Assembly: GCA_001592805.2 (NCBI GenBank)
Contig: CP051142.1
Coordinates: forward strand, 2,852,001 to 2,916,000
DNA: 64,000 nucleotides
DNA from: Peltaster fructicola
Lineage: Eukaryota; Ascomycota; Dothideomycetes
Reading direction: 5' to 3'
The number at the start of each line of letters is the position of its first letter. The first letter of the stretch is position 1. Below are positions 22,990 through 33,100 of the stretch, one piece after another. A program made the translations under genes and the position numbers. The notes beneath the pieces were generated by a model, which was not told where the DNA came from, searched no databases, and saw only the letters and a program-made list of their open reading frames with translations.

Positions 22990-23617
22990 CAGTTCAACCT
23001 TGTTGCCTTCGCCCAGGTCGCGCACCGATATGTTGCTGTCGGTTCTGTCGCCTGGGCCTATTCCTACTTGTAGAGTGCCGACGTGGGTAGGGTGTAGAAA
23101 GACTTCTGGCGGGTCTTTGCGAGTGTAACGTCGGTCCCAGAGGATGTCGCGAGAGGTAGTGAGTTGAGCGGCGATGCTCAAAGGTGATGCAGGGCCTCGA
23201 TAGCGGGTCCTCGGTGACTGACCGGGTGCTGGATGTGTGCTTGCGCGGGAGGTAGTCGGACGTGACGAGGTAGCCGTGGTGAATTGCTAGGAGAGAATAT
23301 GCTCAGCGCGCTTGAGTGAGGAATGAGCAGCAGATGTGAAGTTGTGGATGTGGTCTTCCTCCTTAAGTATGACTCTGTATGCGCCGAAGGTATATGTGCA
23401 TGTAGGTCTTTATTGGTTGTGGATTGGTGAGGCAGCGGCAGGCAAAACAGGCGCTTCGGAGAGGGACCCCACATCGGTCGTTGGTCCCTCACCTGTGATT
23501 CATACACAAATTCGCCTTTGAGCACACAACACAACTAAACGCCACAGTCTTGCGACAACCTACTACAGACTCGAGGAAGAGCAACTACACCTTCATAACA
23601 AGCATCAAGGCGACAAT
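22990..23617. promoter_or_regulatory. divergent intergenic region, PHO85 / eIF1A
   Basis: About 628 bases lie between the start codons. The minus strand is pyrimidine-rich, consistent with the CDK leader. The in-frame, ATG-free continuation of the CDK frame to 23181 is most simply 5' untranslated sequence. Confidence 0.5.
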
Positions 23618-24166
23618 ATGCCTAAGAACAAGGGAAAGGTGCGTCGCCTGCGTCGTTGGTACGACATAGACTGATCGTGTGTGTCAGGGTGGTAAAAACA
23701 GGCGTCGAGGAAAGAACGAGAATGACAACGAAAAGCGCGAACTCACCTTCAAGGAGGAAGGCCAGGAGTATGCCCAGGTGATCAAGATGCTGGGTAACGG
23801 TCGATTGGAGGCCATGTGCTTCGATGGCAGCAAGAGACTCGCACACATTCGAGGCAAGCTGAGGAAGAAGGTCTGGATCAATCAGGGAGACATCATATTA
23901 CTATCTCTGCGAGACTACCAAGACGAGAAGGGAGACGTCATTTTGAAGTACAGTGCCGACGAGGCTCGATCGTTGAAGACATACGGTGAATTGCCAGAGT
24001 CTGCAAAGGTGAGGATTTTCATATGGACGAGGTTCGGTCGACTGACACATGCCAGATCAACGAGACAGACACATACGGCGAGGGAGAAGAGGGAGGTATT
24101 GGCTTCGACTTCGGCGAGGATGATGAGAGTGGAAGCGACGAGGAAATCGACGTTGACGACATTTGA
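23618..24166 (+). CDS. TIF11: translation initiation factor eIF1A
   Basis: Three exons (23618-23638, 23688-24008, 24056-24166) encode 150 residues, the size of yeast eIF1A (153). Exon 1 codes only MPKNKGK, followed by [13 protein letters not shown], the basic N-terminal tail. The OB fold (about 25-110) contains [18 protein letters not shown] and [18 protein letters not shown]. The acidic tail ([16 protein letters not shown]) ends in DDI. eIF1A binds the A-site region of the 40S subunit, promotes scanning and 43S assembly, and contacts eIF5B through its extreme C-terminus. Introns are 49 and 47 bases. Confidence 0.96.
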
Positions 24167-25896
24167 GCGACATATCTTGCTCCCGTACAGCACTTACGAA
24201 CGATGCTCACGAATTCTCATCATGATCTTGGCATGCTCGAGGACACCAGCATTTCCTGCCATTCGACACGAAAGTCGTCGCATACCCTGCAAACCACCGA
24301 GACACGAACAAGTTCATACTACCGATATATCAGGCTAGTTTCGTCGTATACAACTGGTCTATAGCAGAGCACGAAGTCAAGTCTTGCTTGCGAGTCGTCG
24401 CTTCGCTGCATGTCCTGCATCATCAATCAGGTCTGTCTTTCATCTCGTATAATGTGCTAGATATTTGGTCGTCATGATCGAGATTCTGTTCAAACACCCC
24501 AGTGTGCGCCATCAAGGTTAGTGATCTCTTGAAGAACAACTTGCGAAGATACGACACTTGTCGACGTATCTTCAGTCGAGTGCTGACGTAAAAGCATCAC
24601 TTCAAAGATCATGAGTAACGCACAGTCTACCATTCGCTTACAGCGCACAGCTTGCCTACCTCAACACAACACGGCCGAGAGGCTCACACTTGTTGGAGAT
24701 ACTGGAGACAGGCTCAGGCGTTGCCTTTGCTGCACACATCCGTCGCATCGGCAGTACGATCTGCGCAAACCTTGGTAGCTCAACCTGCTCCTGTAATGAG
24801 AAGTTGCACACCTGGTCCGGGTATGTCTTATGTTGACCTAATGGACCAGATATGAGTGGAGCGATGTGGTGGTCTGAGATATGGGCGAGTACCCTAGCTC
24901 CAGTGAGCGTGTCTGACGGGATGTGCGATATGGCAAGATCTCTTGCCTCAATCAACCTTGTACTATGGATTCCTGATAGGACGATGGGCCGCGTCAAAGA
25001 GGCCTCCGATTGCTATGATGGGGATATTGTTGCCTCGAGCAGTCTTAAGAGTCCTTGGACCAGTGTTCGAAGTCGCTCCCCAGCGCTTGAGTAAGAACAC
25101 CGTTCCATACCTCTATAGCTGGATCAGGGGTATCGAGCGTCCTCTCGCTCTAGTCGAGGGTCTTCGCCATCGCTGAAGGAAAGGACTTTGATTGACGACA
25201 CCCGCCGGCGGCCTGTTTGGCGACATGTTCATCAACCGATCACAGCTGAACTGTCATGTCAGCCACATCCTGTTAGGCTGGCGTATTGTCGAACATTTGC
25301 TTGTGTCGAGCTGAATGTCCAGTTCCCAGCTCTACGTGTGTGGGTTTCCGTATCGTCATGTATAATCAAATCATAGACTTCTGCTGCAACAAACTGATGC
25401 CCATGATTCTCGCGTATGTCTCCAATGTGGTCTCCTTGATAGCCAGCTTGTAGGTCAGGCATGGATCAGTCGACGATTTCTCGTCTCTTGTACGGGTTGC
25501 TCCCTCTCTCGTTCGATTTCGACCATTCCTGTCATGGTCGTGCGATGATCCAGCTTGTCCAGCCATCCAAGCTGTGGCGATATGGGTATATGACGAGATT
25601 CTTGCTTGAGCGGTAGGCAACGCAACAACCACATCCATGCTGTCAGTATCTCTTATCAGCACAGCAACGTCTCCATCACATCAACGATACTTGCTTCGAC
25701 GGTAGCTATAGCTGTGTCAGGACCAAATGTAGGAGACAGGAGGAATAGCAGTGCAGCTCTGCGTCACCCGCTTGTCCACCATGGACAGCGGTCGAAATCA
25801 CTGTCAAAACATTGTCGATTTGGCATTTCGCAGCAGACACAACCAGGCGTGAAGTCTAGCTCTGCAGGATCGATGACATGACCGAAGGTGTCAACG
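24167..25896. other. 1.7 kb region without a recognised gene
   Basis: Short frames occur on both strands (for example + 24852-25094, + 24943-25176, - 25662-25366), but none matches a family I know and I could not join them through convincing splice sites. A minus-strand stretch around 25000-25130 reads as a plausible protein fragment (FLLKRWGATSNTGPRT) before hitting stops, so a decayed gene is possible. The right end is the promoter of TRM44. Confidence 0.35.
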
Positions 25897-27468
25897 ATGT
25901 CGCGTGTCGGAAATGACCCGGCCAGTGATGGTGATGCCCAGGCTGGAGCAGCGCAAGTTGTGAAAGAGGAATGGCAAATAATCAGAAAGTTGCCGTGCTC
26001 TTTCCCAGCAGAGATCTTCACTCAGGTGATGCTAAACTTGATCAGAAATCCAAATATCACATCGAGTCATCTCTTTCGTGGAGATGTCTACTTCGATCGA
26101 GAAGCCACAGATGAGGTTGACCAAACAAAAGCCATCCAGCACCTACAGCCAGCGTTCAGACCCAGGACTACCAGCCTACCAGGATGGACGCTTGAGCGAA
26201 CCATTGTGAGACAGCTCGTCCCACGCAATACTCAACTGGACAAGCACCTTGTTCAGACGTGCCAGTTCTTCACAAAGCTGGATGAGGGTCTTGAGGAACA
26301 CCTCGTAGTCTACACTCCACACGTCGACACGCCTGATGCGGTCCCCTTCTACCACCCTAAGGTAGCACAACTCTCTTTCAAGCACGATTGGCAAGATGGC
26401 CTGGATCCTGTAGCCGGGTCACTCACACTGGCATATCGCCTGTTCCCGGATACAGAGCTTGATGAGAGGTTGCAAAGGACTGGTCTGAGACTACTCGATA
26501 CCATTCACAAGCACGGCCAAGGACAATTGGCTGGCTACGAGAAGCGAGTACATCTCGATAAGATAATCCCACAGAAGACATACCAGGATACTTACACGAA
26601 TCTGAAGAACAAGTATGGTCGCCATCTTGTTGACAACTGGGTTGAGGTCACGGATCCTGGGAAGCATGTCTTCGAGGATATTGGCATTGCTGCATTCTTG
26701 ATCGAGCTCTGGAAAGTCCTTTACCCAGACACGTTCCCCGGCTTCGTGGACATAGGTTGCGGTAATGGTCTTTTGACGTTCTTGCTCATCTCTGAGGGCT
26801 ACAGCGGATTTGGATTCGATGCAAGGCAGCGAAAGACATGGTCGATCTTCCCTGAGAATGTCCGAGCATGTCTACGACAACAGCTCCTTGTGCCAGAGAT
26901 CTTCCTAAGTGAAGCACATGAAGGATACCACAATGGTATGTTTCAAGTAGGCACGTTCATTGTCTCGAACCATGCCGATGAGCTGACAGTATGGACACCG
27001 CTGTTGGCATATCTCAATCAGAGTGCTTTTATCGCCATCCCTTGCTGCTCCTACAGCCTGGCAGGAGCAAGATTTCGTGCTCCGCCAACAGTCCGATCGC
27101 AGAAGGTGACCGCACGGCTCCCTCAGCAGGAGGCAGAAACCACTGCAGGACAAGCAGCAGAGACTGGCTCATTGAAGCGAACATTGGTGCAGAAGAAGAT
27201 GGCCTCTGCATTCAGTACATTGTGTACATACGTTGAGTCTGTTGCAGCTGCTGTTGGCTTCGAACCTGAGAGAGAGGTGCTACGAATACCCAGCACAAGA
27301 AATCAGAGTATAATAGGCCGCTCAAGCGGTAGTGCACCGCTAGAGCTGAGGAGGTCTGTCGTGTGCAAGCTGGTTGAAGATGAATTGGGACAGACTCTTG
27401 ATCAAATTGCCAAGGAATGGATAGTAAGAGCTGAGAAGTTGACGCAGAAGCCTGCCAGTGGACACTGA
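25897..27468 (+). CDS. TRM44: tRNA(Ser) (uridine-44-2'-O)-methyltransferase
   Basis: One exon encodes 523 residues. The ATG at 25897 is preceded in frame by a TGA at 25876. The N-terminal third has CSFPAEIFTQVMLNLIRNPN and SSHLFRGDVYFD as in Trm44. The SAM-binding motif is FVDIGCGNGLLTFLL (283-297), followed by GYSGFGFDARQRKTWS. The catalytic-region block IVSNHADELTVWTPLLA and IPCCSYSLAG is well conserved. The enzyme (EC 2.1.1.211) methylates the ribose of U44 in cytosolic tRNA(Ser). Length is normal for the family. Confidence 0.93.
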   Translation: MSRVGNDPASDGDAQAGAAQVVKEEWQIIRKLPCSFPAEIFTQVMLNLIRNPNITSSHLFRGDVYFDREATDEVDQTKAIQHLQPAFRPRTTSLPGWTLERTIVRQLVPRNTQLDKHLVQTCQFFTKLDEGLEEHLVVYTPHVDTPDAVPFYHPKVAQLSFKHDWQDGLDPVAGSLTLAYRLFPDTELDERLQRTGLRLLDTIHKHGQGQLAGYEKRVHLDKIIPQKTYQDTYTNLKNKYGRHLVDNWVEVTDPGKHVFEDIGIAAFLIELWKVLYPDTFPGFVDIGCGNGLLTFLLISEGYSGFGFDARQRKTWSIFPENVRACLRQQLLVPEIFLSEAHEGYHNGMFQVGTFIVSNHADELTVWTPLLAYLNQSAFIAIPCCSYSLAGARFRAPPTVRSQKVTARLPQQEAETTAGQAAETGSLKRTLVQKKMASAFSTLCTYVESVAAAVGFEPEREVLRIPSTRNQSIIGRSSGSAPLELRRSVVCKLVEDELGQTLDQIAKEWIVRAEKLTQKPASGH

Positions 27469-27680
27469 ACATAGTAGGTGGCTTGCTGTAGTATACGCTG
27501 TAGAGGTCTAGGAAACTACATGGAAAAAGGTATGCCTATTGCTCATGGCTTCCTTAGATTCCATCTGTATACATATGTTTGTACACGCTCAACAATGACA
27601 AGGGACGACCACCAGCATTGTTCATATATCAAGCCTTATAGCAGTTTCATCTGACTCCTTTATCTCCAAGATCTGCTCGC

Positions 27681-29592
27681 TTAAAGAATCTGGTCCTTGA
27701 CGTAGAGGTCGACGTACTGATCGGCGTCAAGCTTGAAGAGCTCTGCGGCGTTGTTGTTCAGGTCAATCAGCTTCTGTGCGTGGTCCTTGCTGAAGTGAGG
27801 AGCGATGTGTCGTCGGAACTTCTCCAAGATGACTGGCTTGGCCTCCTCACGTCGCCAGCGGTGACCGAGAGGTGCCTCGACGACGATCTCGTCAAGGACA
27901 GTTCCATCCTTCAGTGTGACGGTAAGAGCGTTGGCAATGGTTCGCTTTGCAGGGTCGTGGTAGTCAGCGGTGAACTGCAGAGGTCAGTCATTTGATCATT
28001 GATTGTAATGCTGATGACAAACCTGTGGATCCTCGACACACTTGATGCGTTGTCGGAGAGAGTCAAGAAGCTCAGAGGTGGCTGCCTCAGAGCCATCGAC
28101 GTAGTCCTCTGCGGTCAATCGGTTGAAGACAAGCATAGTGGCAACCATGTACTGAATGCAGTGGTCTCGGTCAGCGAAACCAGTCATTGCCTTGAACTGC
28201 TTGTCAATGATGCCTGCGTGGTGGTCAGTAGTGCTCAACGACAAAGCATGTTATGAACTCACGAATACAGGCCTCGTGTGTGCGGATGACAACGTTCTCG
28301 ATGTCAGCAGCAGTCTTGCCAAGCTCTGCAAGCTTCTTGTTGACGTGCTCGGCACACTAAAGGAAATCAGCTCTCTGGCCCTGGAGGGATATGGTAGTTC
28401 ATACCTCAACACCAGTCTGGCTGTGAAACTCTGCAGGGTAAGAAACCTTGAAGAGAACGTTCTCCATAACGTAGCTGCCGTATGGACGCTGAAACTGAAG
28501 AGCATTGCCCTTGAAGAGCACATCGTTGAAACCCCAGACCTTGGTGCTAAGGACTGATGGCATACCGTCCTCACCAGCCAAGACCTTGAGGACAAGGTTG
28601 ACGGCACGCTCGCAAGCGTCACCAGCAGCCCATGACTTCCTGCTGTTGGCGTTAGGGCTGTGTCGGTATGTACGCAAGCTCTGTCCGTCGACAAATGCCT
28701 GAGAAATGGCGGCGCGAGTCTGAGCTTCATCCAGACCGAGCATCTTCGAGACAACGGAGGTAGATGCCAGCTTGACGAAGGCAACGTGGTCAAGACCGAC
28801 CTTGTTGAGGGAGTTCTCCAGTGCGAGACAGCCCTGGATTTCGTGTGCCTTGATCATTGCTTCGAGGACGTCCTTAACAGTGTAGATCTTGCCACCTGCG
28901 ATCTTCTTTGCGTCCTTGCTCTTGTTGGTGCGGTTGATCCAGTCAGCAACGGAGAGGATGGATCCGAGGGAGTCAGATGGGTGACCCTGCAGGTATGTTA
29001 GCTAAAATTGTCGAGACGTACTTGCACAACTCACCCATTCTGCGGCCAGCCAGCAGTCGTTGAAGTCCAACCATCGGATGATGGCTCCAGTGTTGAAAGC
29101 TGCACGAGCTGGGTCAAGCACGTATGGTGTACCTGGGACACGAGCTCCGTTTGGCACAATGGTTCCTGGCACAACAGGTCCGAGCATCTTTGTGCACTCT
29201 GAGAACTCAAGAGCCTTCAGTCCGCAGCCGATAGTGTCAAGAAGGATCAGACGGGCAGTGTCGAACTACACACAGCGGTCAGATATCTCGTTGTCTCTTC
29301 TCCGCCAATGGCTACTTACTGCCAGGTCTGAGTCGACCTTGTAGTTGTGGACATAGCTGGCGATGTCAACAATCTCCTTGTCGTATGGGTCGTTGGAAGG
29401 CTGCACAGGAGCGCCGGAGTTTGGAGACATAGTCGCTGAGAATGCTCGCACACTCTGTGTCTGTCTGGCGAGTGAGATGTGGGATGCTCTGAATGCGCTT
29501 CGAGCGGCTGTGGAAGCCAATGAAGCTCGGCTTGTGGCAGCAAAGGCGCGGGAAGTGTGTCGAAGCAAGTTACGACCTGCAACGGCTGACAT
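27681..29592 (-). CDS. 2-methylcitrate dehydratase, mitochondrial (PrpD family)
   Basis: Six exons on the minus strand (29592-29320, 29265-29035, 28986-28405, 28356-28263, 28213-28023, 27974-27681) encode 554 residues, a normal length. The N-terminus is rich in Arg, Ser and Ala without acidic residues ([17 protein letters not shown]), a mitochondrial presequence. Family blocks include [35 protein letters not shown] and [20 protein letters not shown]. Every splice restores a continuous PrpD reading, for example CLAAEWG|HPSD and TGVE|CAEHVNK. The enzyme (EC 4.2.1.79) dehydrates 2-methylcitrate to 2-methyl-cis-aconitate in the methylcitrate cycle that disposes of propionyl-CoA. Introns are 48-54 bases. 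Confidence 0.93.
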
Positions 29593-30146
29593 TGTACGTG
29601 AGTAGAGAGGTTTACTGAGAGCAGTGAGCTGTCAGGTCAGAAAACATTAATGTACTTCAAAGCTACAAAGCTTGGACTGTGAATGCGAAGTCGGCCGACC
29701 GCATTGGCACGTAGCAAGGGACGATTCGGGTTGTGCTTGGCTATGCTTCCGCTCGGTTGATTAGTTAGGTGAGTACGGATATCCAGTTCGACATGCATGA
29801 TCACTAATCTCGGCGCCGAAGAGACTGTCTGTGAAGATTACAGCTGAGCCGCGAAGGTTGCCCATGTCAACGTCGGCGGCGGCAGCAGCAGCAGCGGTGT
29901 CGGTGTCGCAGAACAGCACAGGAATTAGCAGTCCTCGTTGCGCGGTGATGTCCGTACGAGCAGTAGCTGGGTATGTGGTAGAATGGCAGCTGTGATAAGA
30001 GCAAGTCGATGGCCAACGAGTACAACAAAGCCTGAGAGAGCACATCTTCGATAGATGACTTCTTGTATTGGGTCTACCAGCATGCTAGACTAGCTATGTC
30101 TGCCTTGCAAGACCATATGCAATGCAATACCACTTGAGTGGATGAC
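29593..30146. promoter_or_regulatory. upstream region of 2-methylcitrate dehydratase gene
   Basis: It lies between the stop of the UBP12-like gene and the start of the dehydratase gene, both minus strand, so it holds the dehydratase promoter. It contains a short GGC/AGC triplet run. No gene is recognised. Confidence 0.5.
29875..29897. repeat. short GGC/AGC trinucleotide microsatellite
   Basis: Two GGC triplets run into GGC plus four AGC triplets, and a GGTGTC duplication follows immediately. It is noncoding and short, of the kind that varies between strains. Confidence 0.6.
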
Positions 30147-33100
30147 TTACGAGCTCATATCAAGCTCATGGTCGTCACCAATGGCGCCAGCATCCTCTAG
30201 ATGCAGCGCTGAATCATCACCAATGTTGAAACTCGTCTCATTATCATTCCATGTCGCAGGTTCCGGCGAACTCATATCGACATCCGCTTCCGCCTTTGTG
30301 GAATCGTTATCATCCAGCTGCGTCTCGGCGTTACTGAGGCCATCAAAACCCCAGGCAGGAGTCTCTTCTCTGTACTCCGCCAGGTGCAGAGGTTTCGCGG
30401 GACCGTACACGACTGGCCCATCATCGTCATCAATCGTCGTCAGACTCCTGCTCGTCTTCTGATGGTGCTCGGCTCCAAAACCATCGGCGTTGACTGCTAG
30501 CCCTTGGCCGGTCGTAGCTGTGACTCCTGCTGCGGAGTTGCTCGACGATCCACGCAGGGTTGAAATAGGACCGCCGAGCAATTCTTCCCCCGAGTCTGAT
30601 TCTTCTGCAGCATTGTCGACGTTGCGGAACTTGCTGACGAGCTCCTGCAAGTAGGGTGGCCCAAGCGGCTTGTCTGAGCGACGTCGATAGAAGAGTAGAT
30701 ATGCGGCAGCCGAGCGCTTAGGAGCCTCGCCGAGCTTAGTACAGCTCGAGTCGTTGTAGTCGTACCAAGAGCCATCAATGAATGACTTTGCTTGTGCCGT
30801 ATAGTGTCCACCACCAGTGCCACCATAGTGGTTGTCGATGGCAAACAGATCGTACACATAGTCTTTCCCTTCTTCTTTGAGACCGACCACGTTATCCAGC
30901 TCAAGTCCCTCCACGGGATAGTCGACCAAGACGTCGATCTTGTCGTTGAATCTTCGATTACCGCCGAAGCGCTTGAGGTGTAGCACCAGGATATCAGGCA
31001 GAGTCCAGATTTCAAGCGTCTTTGTAGCTTGGCGGAGCTCTTTGCATCTATTGCAGTACCAAGCATTGTCTTCGGAGAGTTTCTCCCGTTTGCCCGTCTC
31101 TGAGAAGCAGTCCTTCAGGGCAATGCCGTGTTTCTTACGACGCTCACGAGCAGCGCGCTTCTCTGTTGCGACGGCATCTTCAATGACTGGCAGACCAGCA
31201 CCATTAGAGTCCGAGAGGAAGTGACCACGAGCATCACCAGTTCCTTTGCCACCGAACAACTGGTCAAACGCCTCCGAATGCCAATCTACCAGAAGACATT
31301 CGCCGGTTCGGATGTAGTACTCGTTATCCTCATCCTCCCGATCTGGCGAGATTGGTGTGAGCTCTCTTGTCTTAGCTTGTCGTTTGTTCTTCTCTTGTCG
31401 CTTCAACAGATTCTTCTCTTTGCGTCCTTTGGCGCCAGACTTGAACTTGTTCCCCTTGCCAGTGTTTATACGTCTGCCAGCTGGAATAACATCTGTATCT
31501 TCTTCAGTGGTATCACCTTGGACAGATGGGGTGTCAGCGGTGCCAGGCGTTGGCACGATATCCTCGCCATTAGCCGAGTCATCCTCAGGGAGGTCATCCG
31601 TTGTCTCAGTAGAGGTGGAGGCGACGGAAGAGCGCCGGCTTGGTAGCTTGACACGGGTCTTGATGGGTCGAACACTGCGATCTTCATAAGATCCCAGGCT
31701 AGCACAATGACCACCTTCACTGCTTCTAGCATAGTTCAAGGTGAACATCATATTGGCCAAACTCTCACTGAGATCGTACTCAGGGTTCATGAAGTCCGCA
31801 GGAATCTGACCAGGCTGGAGTTGCTTCTGTGGCTGGTCATATTGCTTGTTCATGGACACGTTGACATAGTCGTCCTCAGATGGCTCGGAGTGATCACTAA
31901 CAACAGCTGCGTCTTCGGAGTCGACTGATGTGACCTCTGCCATGAGGAATGGTCGGCTTGTAAGCTGCGCAACAGTTGCGAGCACTTTCTTCCTTACCAC
32001 AGTCAGATCTTTTGCCTCCTCCCTGGTTAGCGAGATGTACTGTGGGTGCAGATCGTGAGCTGCTGCCCCCGTGGTCTTGGCATGACGGTGAATGATTGGC
32101 ACAGTAAGGATGTCAGACTTGTCGGCGTCCATGTCAGGTACCGGATCACGATTCCTGCCGAATGTGGATTTGACCGGTAGATATGTTGGAGCGTACTCGA
32201 GCTCGTAGATGAAGATGTAATCGTTGTTCTGGATGTTTGCGTCGGCGAGACTCGTCGAATCTTCAAAGACTCTGTAGATCTTATGACTGTACACTTCTAT
32301 CATCCACAATTTGGTTGGATCCGTGATGCCATGCTTCGCACCAATGTACTGCTTGAGTTCACGGATGGTTGTGTTCTTTTCCATGTCTACATCATGCGTG
32401 ACTGGCTGACCGCGGAGTGGAACGAACGCCATGCCATGAGTGAAAGTGTTCGATATGGGTAGTTGCAAAGTGAGCGAAGAATAGGGATCGAAGGTCACAC
32501 TAACCTTGTCGCAGATAGGACATTCCATAGTGTTCTTGTAGAAGCCTGAAAAGAGATCCATTGCAATAGAGGCATTGCGGGCGTAGTGATTGTTGCGGTA
32601 TGTGTTGCCAAGCTCAATGATGTAGTCTTTATCATTGACACGGTTGTCGTCGGAGTCGGGGTTCTCCAAGAACGGCTTCTTCTCGATGCGGTTGAGATCT
32701 TCGTGCAAGGCATCAACAAGGAAGCTCAGAAACTCTTGAGAATCTTGCTGTCCGAAGCCAGAAAATATGGTAGCATGTCGTGCCAGGGTCGATTTGAAGC
32801 CGGACGGGCTAAAGGCGCCAGATGCAGATTCATTGTAGATCCCTCTGACCACTTCTGCGTACCTCGTTGCCATTGCTCCCTTATAGCCGATGGGATTCGA
32901 TGCGTTGATCTCCTTCTTGTATTGGCCCATGAGAAAGTAGATGGCCAGTTCTTCCACGCTGCGAATGCACTGTAGGGCAGAGTTCATGTAGCAAGTGTTG
33001 CCCAGATTTGTCAATCCCACAGTACCGCGAGTCCTATTGCTGCGAGCGATGCGACCTCTAGTCATTATACCGGAAGTCGTGCTGTTGCGTCCAGTGTCGG

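Noticed and set aside
22990-23181. 64-codon in-frame N-terminal extension of the PHO85-type kinase
   Set aside because: It contains no ATG and begins with TTG; the conserved kinase start MDKRHPSS is at 22989.
28251-28793. 180-codon minus-strand frame
   Set aside because: It lies in another frame of the 2-methylcitrate dehydratase exon 3 region; composition is that of a shadow.
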